From positions 1-32,174 of the IMG/VR virus record IMGVR_UViG_3300020146_000005: DNA of 32,174 nucleotides; one strand, 5' to 3'. This document shows, in pieces, positions 5,928 through 12,612 of this stretch. Origin of the DNA: a virus. The notes under the pieces were generated by a model that had not been told where the DNA came from, did no database searches, and saw only the letters and a program-made list of their open reading frames with translations. Numbering within the stretch: the stretch's first letter is position 1; each line of letters begins with the position of its first letter. A program made the translations under genes and the position numbers.

Positions 5928-6443
5928 ATGCCCCGAAAGCATGATTACGCGAAGATTAGAAATGCTATTGGGGCGCTTGACTTCGCGGGCGTTGAAGTGA
6001 AAGAGATTGTTCGGCGGCTTGCGGAGAACGAGGCCGGCGTGGGTTACGCGGTCAAGATCTCGCCGCGACAGGTTTACTATTACAGGAAGGCCTACAGGGA
6101 CGAACATGGGTCGCCCCGAGAGCAGAAGGTGGATCGAACGGGTGAGTCCCTAGAGGCGATGCGAGATCGTGCAGTAGCGCTGATTCGGCGTGAGATCGAC
6201 GCGCTGGAAGGCCAGGCGCCGGGGGCGCTAACTCGCGATCAGAGCCGGACCCTGAGGGAGCATCATCGGACCCTTTGCGAATTTGAGCGCCGAGAGAATG
6301 CTCAGCTGGGCAAGCCCAGGGCGCGTCGCAAGGATCCAGACGACAGCAAGCCTGACCTCGAGCGAGAGTTGACCACGGCTGAGCGCATCGCTCAGGAAGA
6401 GAGCGCAGGGGAAGACGTGGCGCGGGTGGGTAATGGGCAGTAG
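5928..6443 (+). CDS. HTH and coiled-coil protein, possible small-terminase-like
   Basis: ATG 5928 sits six bases after TACACT with no ribosome site, so translation is probably leaderless. The 171 residues begin with a helix-turn-helix region (about 8-60: IRNAIGALDFAGVEVKEIV..., KISPRQVYYYRKAYRDEHG), then a long charged helix (AVALIRREIDALEGQ, LREHHRTLCEFERRE) and an acidic tail. An N-terminal HTH plus helical oligomerisation segment is the plan of small terminase subunits and of some regulators. It lies 3.1 kb upstream of terL, so a small-terminase role is possible but not shown. Confidence 0.65.
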   Translation: MPRKHDYAKIRNAIGALDFAGVEVKEIVRRLAENEAGVGYAVKISPRQVYYYRKAYRDEHGSPREQKVDRTGESLEAMRDRAVALIRREIDALEGQAPGALTRDQSRTLREHHRTLCEFERRENAQLGKPRARRKDPDDSKPDLERELTTAERIAQEESAGEDVARVGNGQ

Positions 6444-6455
6444 ACCCGAGCATGA

Positions 6456-6489
6456 AAAAGCCCCCGCCCAGCACAAGGCCGGACGGGGG
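6456..6489 (-). terminator. Terminator of the leftward gene at 6507
   Basis: CCCCCG (6461-6466) pairs with CGGGGG (6484-6489), with further partial pairing between. Read leftward the stem is followed by CTTTTTC (GAAAAAG on plus, 6454-6460), a classical T tract. Confidence 0.7.
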
Positions 6490-6506
6490 TGCGAGGCGCG
6501 TCCGGA

Positions 6507-6839
6507 CTAGTCCGACTCGTGCCAGTTTGCCGCCTCTGTCGCATACTCGCGTTCCGAGGCGGCTACAAGGCCAGGTCGGCCCAGTTCGGGCGGTTTGGCA
6601 ATGACGACGTGATAGCCATCGCTTGTAGTGAGCCGTATGAGCTCGCCCAGCAGCGCTGAGGCGTCCCATAGGTCCATCATCGTAGGTGGTCCTTCTTGGA
6701 TGGGCTTGAGCGTGCGCTTTAGCCGAAGCGTGAGCGCTCGCCGGTCTCGTTTGCTGCGAGGTCGGGGCTTGATCCCCGAGCCGATGAGGCCAGCCGCGCC
6801 AGACTTTGAGCGCGGCAACATTGACAGCGGGATAGGCAT
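6507..6839 (-). CDS. Hypothetical protein, 110 aa, leftward
   Basis: ATG 6839 has a perfect AGGAGG ribosome site, the best in this half of the window. The protein has a strongly basic N-terminal arm (PRPRSKRDRRALTLRLKRTLK), then a compact domain with DLWDASALLGELIRLT and GYHVVIAKPPELGRPGLV, and a short acidic end. No family is recognised; the basic arm suggests nucleic-acid contact. It is a single-gene unit with its own promoter (TAGAAT at 6886-6881) and terminator, opposite in direction to its left neighbour. Confidence 0.6.
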   Translation of the reverse strand: MPIPLSMLPRSKSGAAGLIGSGIKPRPRSKRDRRALTLRLKRTLKPIQEGPPTMMDLWDASALLGELIRLTTSDGYHVVIAKPPELGRPGLVAASEREYATEAANWHESD

Positions 6840-6869
6840 GACGCCTCCTATGTAAGGGCCAGACCTTCC

Positions 6870-6890
6870 GTCCGACCATTATTCTAAGTT
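6870..6890 (+). promoter_or_regulatory. GTCCG-N10-TAAGTT promoter-like site
   Basis: GTCCG (6870-6874) and TAAGTT (6885-6890) with exactly ten bases between, as at three other sites in the window. No start codon follows at leaderless distance; instead a non-coding stretch and two rightward hairpins follow. It overlaps the -10 of the leftward gene, so the two could compete. Confidence 0.45.
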
Positions 6891-6911
6891 TACCCGGTCC
6901 TTGCAGGACAA
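6881..6911 (-). promoter_or_regulatory. Leftward promoter of the 6507-6839 gene
   Basis: On the minus strand TTGTCC (6911-6906), 19 nt, TAGAAT (6886-6881), about 40 nt ahead of the start codon. The -10 is close to consensus; the -35 and spacing are weaker. Confidence 0.4.
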
Positions 6912-7112
6912 AACGCAAGAATCCGTGCAAGTCGACCGAGCACCCCGGCCGTAGGCGGCCCGTCTAGCCGTTGACCGCTCGCCATAGCAGCCCAACCGGG
7001 GACAGGGCAGTGCCGTAGCGGCAGGCTAGCGGCAACACCACCGGAAGCCGGATAGGGTGGACCCTTTCGCCCGCCCGATCCGTCTAGATACCGAGTGCCA
7101 TACCAAGAGCAA

Positions 7113-7140
7113 GGGGCCTTTCCTTCTCTCCGGAGGCCCC
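7113..7140 (+). terminator. Terminator-like hairpin
   Basis: GGGGCCT (7113-7119) pairs with AGGCCCC (7134-7140) around a 14-nt loop, followed by CCTTCGTT. The T tract is interrupted and direction is uncertain. Confidence 0.35.
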
Positions 7141-7200
7141 CCTTCGTTCATGACATCGAGAAGCACTAGGCCATATCCCGCCTCTCGCCTCGTCAGTCCA

Positions 7201-7234
7201 GCCCGTCCCTAACCTAGATAGGGGGCGGGCTTTT
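7201..7234 (+). terminator. Rho-independent terminator, rightward
   Basis: GCCCG and CCCTA (7201-7211) pair with TAGGG and CGGGC (7219-7230) with a small internal mismatch; TTTT follows at 7231-7234. The 11-mer GCTTTTCACGC occurs directly repeated at 7229-7239 and 7242-7252. It faces the leftward operon ending at 7284, so it shields that operon from rightward reading. Confidence 0.6.
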
Positions 7235-7283
7235 CACGCCTGCTTTTCACGCTTAACGTGTATTCTGGGACACGAACTCCACA

Positions 7284-7568
7284 TTAGAAAGGACAGTTGC
7301 CCCAATCTCGACGCGTCGTGGGCGGCCGCAGTTTGGCGGGAGCGGGCGTTTGGTCCCCGTTCATCGCCCAGAGCCAGGCCGCTTCAAGCTGACGGGAAGA
7401 GAAAGTGCGCTCGAGCGTGTGACGACGGATCGTCAGGCCGCCCCACTTAGTGCGCTTGGCCCTCGCCCCATTCTTGAAGAAGGCCCGACCATCCCGGTCC
7501 AGCACCTGCTGAAACCCTTTCAGCTTGGCAGGGGTTGCATTAACTTTAGACAGCGATCCTTTAGGCAC
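7284..7568 (-). CDS. Hypothetical basic protein, 94 aa
   Basis: GTG 7568 overlaps the stop of the upstream gene by 8 nt (GTGCCTAA), so I prefer it to ATG 7634, which lies deep inside that gene. The protein is basic: KLKGFQQVLDRDGRAFF, GARAKRTKWGGLTIRRH, then RTFSSRQLEAAWLWAM and a Pro/Arg end. The RTFSSRQLEAAWLWAM helix pair could be DNA-binding, but no family is recognised. It is the last gene of a leftward three-gene operon. Confidence 0.5.
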   Translation of the reverse strand: MPKGSLSKVNATPAKLKGFQQVLDRDGRAFFKNGARAKRTKWGGLTIRRHTLERTFSSRQLEAAWLWAMNGDQTPAPAKLRPPTTRRDWGNCPF

Positions 7569-7746
7569 AGAGCGTAGTCTGACAGGCTGGGAGGATCGCA
7601 GCCTCAGGGACCGCGGGGTCGGCCGACCCATCATCGAATAGCACCACGTACCGGCGAGAGAGCGGGCGACGCTTGACGATCACGCCTCGCCGCTCCCTGC
7701 CCGACCGATACCGGATCAGAACAGTCTCGTCCAGCTGGTAGCGCAC
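7561..7746 (-). CDS. Small Tudor/SH3-like beta-barrel protein, 61 aa
   Basis: GTG 7746 has a GGGGGG ribosome site. The 61 residues read as a small beta-barrel: QLDETVLIRYRSGRERRGVIV, RRYVVLFDDGSADPAVPEAAIL. The pattern V-x-F-D-D-G-S followed by a Pro-Glu turn resembles Tudor/KOW-like domains that bind nucleic acid or protein. The short C-terminal tail has two Cys. Middle gene of the leftward operon, overlapping the next by 8 nt. The fold call is by pattern only. Confidence 0.55.
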   Translation of the reverse strand: MRYQLDETVLIRYRSGRERRGVIVKRRPLSRRYVVLFDDGSADPAVPEAAILPACQTTLCA

Positions 7747-7846
7747 TGGCCCCCCTACAGGAACAGTTCAGCCAATGGCCAGCCGACCACCAGCAGTCCG
7801 CCCAGGACTACGGGCCAAGGTTCTTTTCGTAGCTGATTACGAAGCA

Positions 7847-8122
7847 TTAGCTCTTAGACGTATAGCACAGACGGAGCGGGACCACGGCGCGGCCCTTGAC
7901 GAGCTGAACGCGCCACGTGTCGGAGTAGTAGATCGCACGGTGCCAGGTCCAGGCATTCCGCCCATACATGAGCGTGAAGGCAAAGCCAGCGCCTCGCGGC
8001 CCCTCTAGATCGTCGTCTAGCCAGGCCAGGAACTGCTTGCGCAACAGGGCATCCACGTAGCCAAGACGGGCGACACCGGCGAAGCGGGACACCAGGTCCA
8101 GCCCGACCACACGAGACACCAT
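7847..8122 (-). CDS. Hypothetical protein, 91 aa, first gene of the leftward operon
   Basis: The frame is open much further upstream, but sequence before ATG 8122 is low-complexity and overlaps a G-rich control region, so this start is chosen; the GTG two codons earlier is possible. Residues read VGLDLVSRFAGVARLGYVD, then LRKQFLAWLDDDLEGPRG and a beta-rich Trp/Tyr end (NAWTWHRAIYYSDTWRVQL). No family recognised. Followed after 100 nt by the Tudor-like gene. Confidence 0.45.
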   Translation of the reverse strand: MVSRVVGLDLVSRFAGVARLGYVDALLRKQFLAWLDDDLEGPRGAGFAFTLMYGRNAWTWHRAIYYSDTWRVQLVKGRAVVPLRLCYTSKS

Positions 8123-8142
8123 CAACACCAGAGGGGCTAAGG

Positions 8143-8203
8143 CTTGGGGGTTTCGCCCCGGGGCTCGGGGCTTGGGGGTTGCGGGTTGGGTGGGGGGAGG
8201 GCG
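8143..8203 (+). promoter_or_regulatory. G-rich tract with G-quadruplex potential
   Basis: Seven or more runs of three or more G occur within about 60 nt on the plus strand (for example GGGGG at 8146-8150 and GGGGGG at 8192-8197), with GCTTGGGGGTT directly repeated. It lies in the divergent gap 8123-8458 between leftward and rightward units. On the leftward transcript it would be a C-rich leader. Confidence 0.5.
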
Positions 8204-8204
8204 G

Positions 8205-8315
8205 ATGAACCTTGCTATACACGCGTACGTTATAGCGTACACGATCCAACCCGACCAACCATCGGACCCCCGAGACTTGGCTCTATATGTAGGTCTGCGA
8301 GGTCGAGGCGTGTAA
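8205..8315 (+). CDS. Possible small ORF, 36 aa
   Basis: ATG 8205 follows a G-rich stretch that could act as a ribosome site. The peptide is neutral with HAYVIAYTIQ and ALYVGLRGRG. It lies in a control region and lacks the packed overlaps of other small genes here, so it may be chance. Confidence 0.22.
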   Translation: MNLAIHAYVIAYTIQPDQPSDPRDLALYVGLRGRGV

Positions 8316-8420
8316 ACCTTCGCTTGACACGTCACGCCTATTTGACCCCCCGTCACCCCCTCTGGCCGCGCATGGGAACCCACGCGCAGGATTCCTGCCA
8401 CCCCCTCACACGTATTTGCA

Positions 8421-8432
8421 ACGTATATACGT
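8421..8432. promoter_or_regulatory. Perfect 12-bp palindrome at a promoter
   Basis: ACGTATATACGT is self-complementary and its last two bases are the first two of the GTCCG box at 8431. A dimeric repressor or activator bound here would cover the promoter. A pair of GCGTAC direct repeats (8223-8228, 8235-8240) lies further upstream in the same gap. Confidence 0.45.
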
Positions 8433-8451
8433 CCGACTCCTTCCCTAGGCT
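8431..8451 (+). promoter_or_regulatory. GTCCG-N10-TAGGCT promoter of the rightward late unit
   Basis: GTCCG at 8431-8435, ten bases, TAGGCT at 8446-8451, then seven bases to ATG 8459. No ribosome site, so leaderless. It heads the long rightward run that includes terL. Confidence 0.55.
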
Positions 8452-8458
8452 GCTCCCA

Positions 8459-8776
8459 ATGACCTCGCTCGACACCCTCTGCCAGCGGCTCAGCATTGAG
8501 GCCGTCGAGCTCGAGAACACCGACATAGCGCTCTACGCCCACCTCGAGAGCGAGTGCCGCGGGTCGGTCTGTGCCCTCCACAACCGCTCCGACCACCACA
8601 TGCGAGACTGGCCCCAGCACTGGCGCGGGGACCGCGGTCTAATCGAGCGCATCTGCCCTCATGGCGTCGGCCACCCAGACCCCGACTCCCTTGCCCGCCT
8701 CAACGATCGCGGCCTCTCGGCCGAGGCCGTTGCTGCCGAGGGCGTCCATGGATGCGATGGGTGCTGCCATGGCTAA
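8459..8776 (+). CDS. Actinophage-type small Cys/His protein
   Basis: The start ATG 8459 is set by the promoter seven bases upstream; the frame is open further left without coding character. The 105 residues include a Cys/His pair region (ECRGSVCALHNRSDHH), then ICPHGVGHPDPDSLARLN, and end in a Cys-rich HGCDGCCHG. From memory, the CPHG(I/V)GHPDPD motif with a final HGCDGCC is common in hypothetical proteins of actinobacteriophages; the residues suit metal binding. No known function. Overlaps the next gene by 8 nt. Confidence 0.7.
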   Translation: MTSLDTLCQRLSIEAVELENTDIALYAHLESECRGSVCALHNRSDHHMRDWPQHWRGDRGLIERICPHGVGHPDPDSLARLNDRGLSAEAVAAEGVHGCDGCCHG

Positions 8777-9161
8777 GCCGAAGCTCGGGGAGATCTTCCC
8801 CCTGCGCCTCTCGAAGGGCCAGCGGGCCACCCTTGACGAGAATGCGGAGGCTGCGGGTCTGACCCGATCCGAATTTCTGCGTCGCGAGGCGGGTCTGCCG
8901 AACTGGGGTAAACGCGACCGCTCCGCGGTCGGTCAACAGCGGACGCCGGCGGGCCAGAGGCCCTCGGGCACCGCGCTATGTGGCCGAGTGGCGAAAGGCT
9001 CGGTGGGGGCGGGCCCTGGGGATGTCGGCGTTCCGGGGACTGATCTTGAACTGCGGATTGCCGAGCTCATGAAAACAATGCCGCGGGTCAACGCGGAGCG
9101 GCTGGCGCGTCGGGAGCTGGCGCGGGTTAAGGCCAAGGCGGCCCTGGGGGATTCGGAGTGA
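8769..9161 (+). CDS. Ribbon-helix-helix (RHH) type DNA-binding protein
   Basis: ATG 8769 overlaps the previous stop; ATG 8757 is an alternative and the longer frame from 8661 lies inside the upstream gene. Residues 8-45 read FPLRLSKGQRATLDENAEAA, GLTRSEFLRREAGLP, a strand-helix-turn-helix typical of RHH/CopG or MobC-like proteins (the strand pairs in the dimer and reads DNA). The remainder is Gly/Pro-rich and then helical with many Arg (ELMKTMPRVNAERLARREL). 130 residues. Near terL, it could be a regulator or a packaging-site binder; which is not clear. Confidence 0.6.
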   Translation: MAKPKLGEIFPLRLSKGQRATLDENAEAAGLTRSEFLRREAGLPNWGKRDRSAVGQQRTPAGQRPSGTALCGRVAKGSVGAGPGDVGVPGTDLELRIAELMKTMPRVNAERLARRELARVKAKAALGDSE

Positions 9162-9346
9162 ATTCACCGGCGGAGAATCGGGCGCGGGTCGCTGTGATGC
9201 GGGCCGAGGGAAAGAACATGCCGTTGGGAATGACGGGCGACGAGATCCGGCACGCCGAAAAGCTTGTCCTTACCTCGAGTAGCCGAGCGCGGGGCAAGAC
9301 TGAGTTCATTCGCGGCTGGCGCACGACCAGGAAGGGCTGCGTGTGA
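9158..9346 (+). CDS. Small hypothetical protein, 62 aa
   Basis: GTG 9158 overlaps the preceding stop as GTGA. Helical with basic residues (ENRARVAVMRAEGKN, DEIRHAEKLVL, ARGKTEFIRGW). No family recognised. Between an RHH protein and terL-linked genes. Confidence 0.5.
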   Translation: MNSPAENRARVAVMRAEGKNMPLGMTGDEIRHAEKLVLTSSSRARGKTEFIRGWRTTRKGCV

Positions 9347-9347
9347 A

Positions 9348-9581
9348 GTGAAGGGGGCCTTTCTGCCGACAGATCGCCAGGCGGACGGGATCAGGATATG
9401 CATTCGCGCCTGTGAGGACCTGACGGGGGCTGAGCTCACAGGTAAGGATGTGAACGAACTTACTGACCTGGCGCTTCCGATGGTTTGGGAGGGTTGGGGT
9501 TCGAAGTACATCGTCGCGCGGATGATGCTTCACCTGGGGTCCCCAGGCCTTTGGGGGCGAGTCCGTGAGGAAGTGCATTGA
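9348..9581 (+). CDS. Small hypothetical protein just before terL, 77 aa
   Basis: GTG 9348 follows the upstream stop by one base. The frame is open to 9264 but the earlier part overlaps the upstream gene. Residues: helical ADGIRICIRACEDLT, then ELTDLALPMVWEGWGSKYIV and a basic end. Its stop overlaps the terL start as TTGA. Small terminase subunits are often found here, but it is short and has no recognisable HTH; unknown. Confidence 0.5.
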   Translation: MKGAFLPTDRQADGIRICIRACEDLTGAELTGKDVNELTDLALPMVWEGWGSKYIVARMMLHLGSPGLWGRVREEVH

Positions 9582-11452
9582 GCGCAGTTCGGATTGATCC
9601 GTTCACGGGGATCGCTGGGGTTGAGTATCGCCTAACCCTCGACACTGAATTCTGGGCCTCGAAGGTAGGCAAGATCAAGACGAAGGAGACTGATCTTGCC
9701 TCCTTCAATTTCAAACCTGGGCAGCAGGCGCTCGAGGAAGAGCTAGTTCGGCAGCACCTCGCCGGGCTTCCGATGCGCGTCATTATCTTGAAGGCGCGTC
9801 AGCTCGGGTTTTCGACCTATGTCCAAGCCAGGCTGATCCGGGCCTGCACCAGGTTGCCGCGACGCGAAGCCGTCGTCATTGCGCACGACAAGGAGACGTC
9901 AAAGAAGCTTTACGCGATCGGGGAGCGTTTTTACCGAAACCTCCCGCCCGACATGCGGCCGACGCTTGGCGAATATCGCCGGCGCCAGCACCTTCACTTT
10001 GCTGGCGAGGGAGACTGGCGCAACGAGGAGACCTGGCCCGACTCTCGCTATACGGTCGATACGGCGAACGAGTTCCAGGCCGGCCGAGGTTCAACCTTCA
10101 CTGACGTCCACGGGTCTGAGGTGGCCTTCTGGGAGAGGATCAGCGACAAGCTCACGGCGATCAAGAATGGAGTCCCGAAGCTTCACGGGACTTTCGTTGC
10201 CCTTGAGTCGACGGCGAAGGGCTTTAACGAATTCAAGGACATTTGGGACGATGCCGAAGCGGGTCGCTCAAACTACATCGCGTTTTTCTGGCCCTGGTGG
10301 AAAGAGCCTGAATATCAGATGCTCTTTCTGAACGAGCGGGAGCGGGAATCTTTCGTGATCGGAGACCCGAATCACCCCTACGCAGAGGAAGAGCCGTGGA
10401 CCCTTCAGATCGCGAAGGAACAGGGCTTTGAGATTACGATTGAGCAGCTCCACTGGCGGCGGATCACGATTGCCGACGAGTGCAATGGGCGCCTCAACGA
10501 TTTTCACGCAGAGTATCCGACCACGCCGGAACAGGCCTTTGTCGCGACGGGGGAAAAGGCATTCGATTCACACCAGGTAGCGAAGATCATGTTGCGCGTA
10601 GAGAAGACCGACCCCAAGCACCCGACGGCGGAGAACCCTGGCCCCATCATCGGTGATTTTGTCGTAGCGGAGAAGGACGGTCAGGTTGATCGGAAGGGCA
10701 ACGAAATTGTTGTGCCGTCGAAATCGCTGTGGGTTCCGCGCGAGCCGGGCGTGGTTAGCCAGGAGGCTCCACACCGGTGCTTCCTGGCCCCGGAGGAAAT
10801 GGAGTCGCCCCCCGGGCAATACATCGTGAGTGTCGACGTTTCGGGCGGCGACATGGAGGAAACTGAAACGGATGAGCCCGACTATCACGCGATCGAGGTG
10901 ATCGATCATCGGACCGGTTTCCAGGTATGCGAGTACCGGTCGAAAATCGACCCGGATCTTTTGACCGATGAGGTTCTGTTGGCAGCGCTGTGGTTCAACT
11001 GGGCATGGATAGTTGTGGAGCGGACCGGCTCCTGGGGGATGCCGATTCTGCGGACACTTTGGCTCGATTATCGCTACCCCTACGTTTATCGCTCGAGACG
11101 CATGGGGGTCGCCTCTGAGAAGGTGGAGGCGAAGCTGGGCTGGGACACGAATCCGCGGACCAAGCCCGAACTCGTGGCGGGGATGCAGGCCCTGATCCGC
11201 CGCGGGGAAGACGGGATCCGGTCGCGACTCTTGGCGGATCAGGTGCGCACCTACGCCCGCGACAAACGAGGGCGCTACGGTGCCGAGCCTGGGAAGTACG
11301 ACGACAATCTGATGCCCTTCATGTTCGGCCAGCAGGTGCGTCGCGAGATTCCCCCACGGGAAGATGACGAAGACGTGGAGGAGATGGTCTCCGGAGAGGC
11401 GTTTGTCGCTGCCGGCAGCCGCCTCAGTGGCTACGACCCGCGAGTCAGTTAG
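9578..11452 (+). CDS. terL: Terminase large subunit
   Basis: The motor and nuclease that packages phage DNA into the procapsid. 624 residues from TTG 9578, set by the TTGA overlap. ATPase domain: Walker A-type KARQLGFST at 72-80, Walker B-type FTDVHGSEVAFW at 174-185, coupling motif ESTAKG near 210-215. RNase-H-like nuclease: SVDVSGG with Asp420, a middle acidic residue in VVERTG near 481, and KYDDN near 574-577 with two Asp. These are the hallmark residues in the right order. An acidic tail follows. Positioned upstream of the portal, with an HNH gene between. The start TTG is unusual but the coupling supports it. Confidence 0.95.
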   Translation: MSAVRIDPFTGIAGVEYRLTLDTEFWASKVGKIKTKETDLASFNFKPGQQALEEELVRQHLAGLPMRVIILKARQLGFSTYVQARLIRACTRLPRREAVVIAHDKETSKKLYAIGERFYRNLPPDMRPTLGEYRRRQHLHFAGEGDWRNEETWPDSRYTVDTANEFQAGRGSTFTDVHGSEVAFWERISDKLTAIKNGVPKLHGTFVALESTAKGFNEFKDIWDDAEAGRSNYIAFFWPWWKEPEYQMLFLNERERESFVIGDPNHPYAEEEPWTLQIAKEQGFEITIEQLHWRRITIADECNGRLNDFHAEYPTTPEQAFVATGEKAFDSHQVAKIMLRVEKTDPKHPTAENPGPIIGDFVVAEKDGQVDRKGNEIVVPSKSLWVPREPGVVSQEAPHRCFLAPEEMESPPGQYIVSVDVSGGDMEETETDEPDYHAIEVIDHRTGFQVCEYRSKIDPDLLTDEVLLAALWFNWAWIVVERTGSWGMPILRTLWLDYRYPYVYRSRRMGVASEKVEAKLGWDTNPRTKPELVAGMQALIRRGEDGIRSRLLADQVRTYARDKRGRYGAEPGKYDDNLMPFMFGQQVRREIPPREDDEDVEEMVSGEAFVAAGSRLSGYDPRVS

Positions 11453-11456
11453 GACC

Positions 11457-11477
11457 GTCCGGTACCCGGTCTAGGCT
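11457..11477 (+). promoter_or_regulatory. GTCCG-N10-TAGGCT promoter after terL
   Basis: GTCCG at 11457-11461, ten bases, TAGGCT at 11472-11477, then ten bases to ATG 11488. It fills the 35-nt gap between terL and the next gene, so the gap is mostly promoter. The UTR would be at most a few bases. Confidence 0.5.
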
Positions 11478-11487
11478 ACCTCAAGAC

Positions 11488-11739
11488 ATGCCCCTCTTGG
11501 TGCCAAGCCACATAGCCGAGACACTCGAGGAAAAGACTCGCCGCTTTAGGTGTGAGGTACCGGGTTGTGGGCGTGAATTTCCGCTGGAGCAGAACACGCA
11601 GTTCGTTCGTCACGTTCGGGCTTGTAGCAATCGCAACGCCGATCGGATAGACGCAGTGATTGCCAAGAGCCGAGAGAGCTATTTCACCAAACCAGCGGAC
11701 CAAGAGCTTTACGAACATTTTCGCAAGGGGGGCAATTGA
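11488..11739 (+). CDS. C2HC zinc-finger protein, 83 aa
   Basis: ATG 11488 without a ribosome site lies close behind a promoter. A zinc finger at 20-48: C22-x4-C27, then H42-x3-C46 (FRCEVPGCGREF, FVRHVRACS), a C2H2/C2HC spacing close to eukaryote-like zinc fingers found in some phages. A helical basic and acidic end follows. It probably binds DNA or RNA. The stop overlaps the next ATG as TGATG. Confidence 0.65.
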   Translation: MPLLVPSHIAETLEEKTRRFRCEVPGCGREFPLEQNTQFVRHVRACSNRNADRIDAVIAKSRESYFTKPADQELYEHFRKGGN

Positions 11740-12230
11740 TGGGCTGCGTTGGGGCCTGGGCCTTCATGCCGCTCACGAACGGTGACCACACCTTGCTCGA
11801 CTCGTCCGATTACGAGGATTTGCACCCCGGGCGCTGGTATCGAACAAAATTCGGTTATGCAGCATGGAAACGAAAGACCTTAATTGGGGTCCTGGACGAC
11901 TGGCTTCACAGGGTGATCATGCGCTTGATGCCCTGGGACAAGATGGAGGTCGATCATATCAATGGAGACCGCCTTGACAACCGCCGGTGCAATCTGCGTG
12001 TTGTGACTCGAGCACAAAACTGCCAGAACAAGCCTTCACTCGGAGGGTCGTCTAAATATAGGGGCGTTCATTGGTGTAAGCGAACCAAGAGATGGATGGC
12101 CCGGGCGAAGCTGAATCAGAAAACTTACTACCTAGGTTCCTATGAGGATGAGGAGGACGCCGCCGATGCTGCCTCTAAGTTCAGGGAAGAACATATGCCG
12201 TTTTCAGAGGAGGGGCGCCGTGCAGCGTGA
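11739..12230 (+). CDS. HNH homing endonuclease with AP2 DNA-binding domain
   Basis: The residues VDHINGDRLDNRRCNLRVVT (71-90) form the HNH-3 core (D72-H73, N81, N85). Residues about 105-150 (SSKYRGVHWCKRTKRWMARA, YYLGSYEDEEDAADAA) are a clear AP2-type three-strand DNA-binding domain. This HNH-AP2 build is the classic homing endonuclease of phages, which cuts intron-less alleles and copies itself. It lies between terL and the portal, a common site. 163 residues from ATG 11739; TTG 11736 would add one residue. It overlaps the next gene by 11 nt, so the insertion is well-fitted rather than a late scar. Confidence 0.9.
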   Translation: MGCVGAWAFMPLTNGDHTLLDSSDYEDLHPGRWYRTKFGYAAWKRKTLIGVLDDWLHRVIMRLMPWDKMEVDHINGDRLDNRRCNLRVVTRAQNCQNKPSLGGSSKYRGVHWCKRTKRWMARAKLNQKTYYLGSYEDEEDAADAASKFREEHMPFSEEGRRAA

Positions 12231-12612
12231 GTTTGGAGTTATCTATGCCGAGAACGAATCCCTGGGCAGCGTTCCGGGCGACGAGGCGGCGGTTGCAATT
12301 GCCCTGGGGTTGGCTCAACGCTGTGACGCTCAGACCCTCATCGCCCTGTCGGACTCGGTAGCCATGCTCGAGCGCGTCGGCGGCCAGTTCCACATCGTGG
12401 CCGTTCGGAGGGAGAATGAGGAGGGCTCTGGTGAATTTGAAACTTTTGGGCTGGCCTTTCGTCACGAGAGCCGAGATGCGCGGTTGAAGGTGGCGAAGCC
12501 GCCAGAGACTGCGCTCGGCATTCCGGTTTCCGATGCATCCGTGCCGACGGAGGATCTGCCGGAGGTTGACGTTGAGCCGGAGGGCGAGCCGGCCGCGGCG
12601 GAGGCCGCGTAG
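12220..12612 (+). CDS. Hypothetical protein between endonuclease and portal
   Basis: GTG 12220 has a strong GAGGAGGGG ribosome site inside the end of the endonuclease gene; the frame from 12142 has a basic, non-protein-like beginning. The 130 residues include VPGDEAAVAIALGLAQRCD, DSVAMLERVGGQFHIV, and an acidic/Ala tail. No family recognised. It ends in TAGTG, the portal start, so the two genes are coupled. Confidence 0.6.
   Translation: MQREFGVIYAENESLGSVPGDEAAVAIALGLAQRCDAQTLIALSDSVAMLERVGGQFHIVAVRRENEEGSGEFETFGLAFRHESRDARLKVAKPPETALGIPVSDASVPTEDLPEVDVEPEGEPAAAEAA

Larger units (their letters stand above)
6897..7234 (+). ncRNA. Candidate non-coding RNA in a 444-nt gap
   Basis: The gap 6840-7283 holds no convincing ORF on either strand. 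It starts with a promoter-like site (6870-6890) and contains two rightward hairpins, at 7113-7140 and 7201-7234, the second with a TTTT tail. Between them lie small self-complementary pieces such as TGCCG-TAG-CGGCA and a repeated CCGTCTAG (6960 and 7080). No tRNA cloverleaf or T-loop was found. The ends are set from the promoter and terminator only, so this is a hypothesis. Confidence 0.3.

Noticed and set aside
6052-6930. Long leftward frame of 292 residues
   Set aside because: It lies opposite the leaderless HTH gene and the AGGAGG-led leftward gene, and its residues are Arg/Pro/His-rich and low in coding character; a shadow.
8123-8620. Extension of the leftward gene upstream of 8122
   Set aside because: Pro/Ala/Arg-rich sequence in a G-rich control region, opposite a supported rightward gene.
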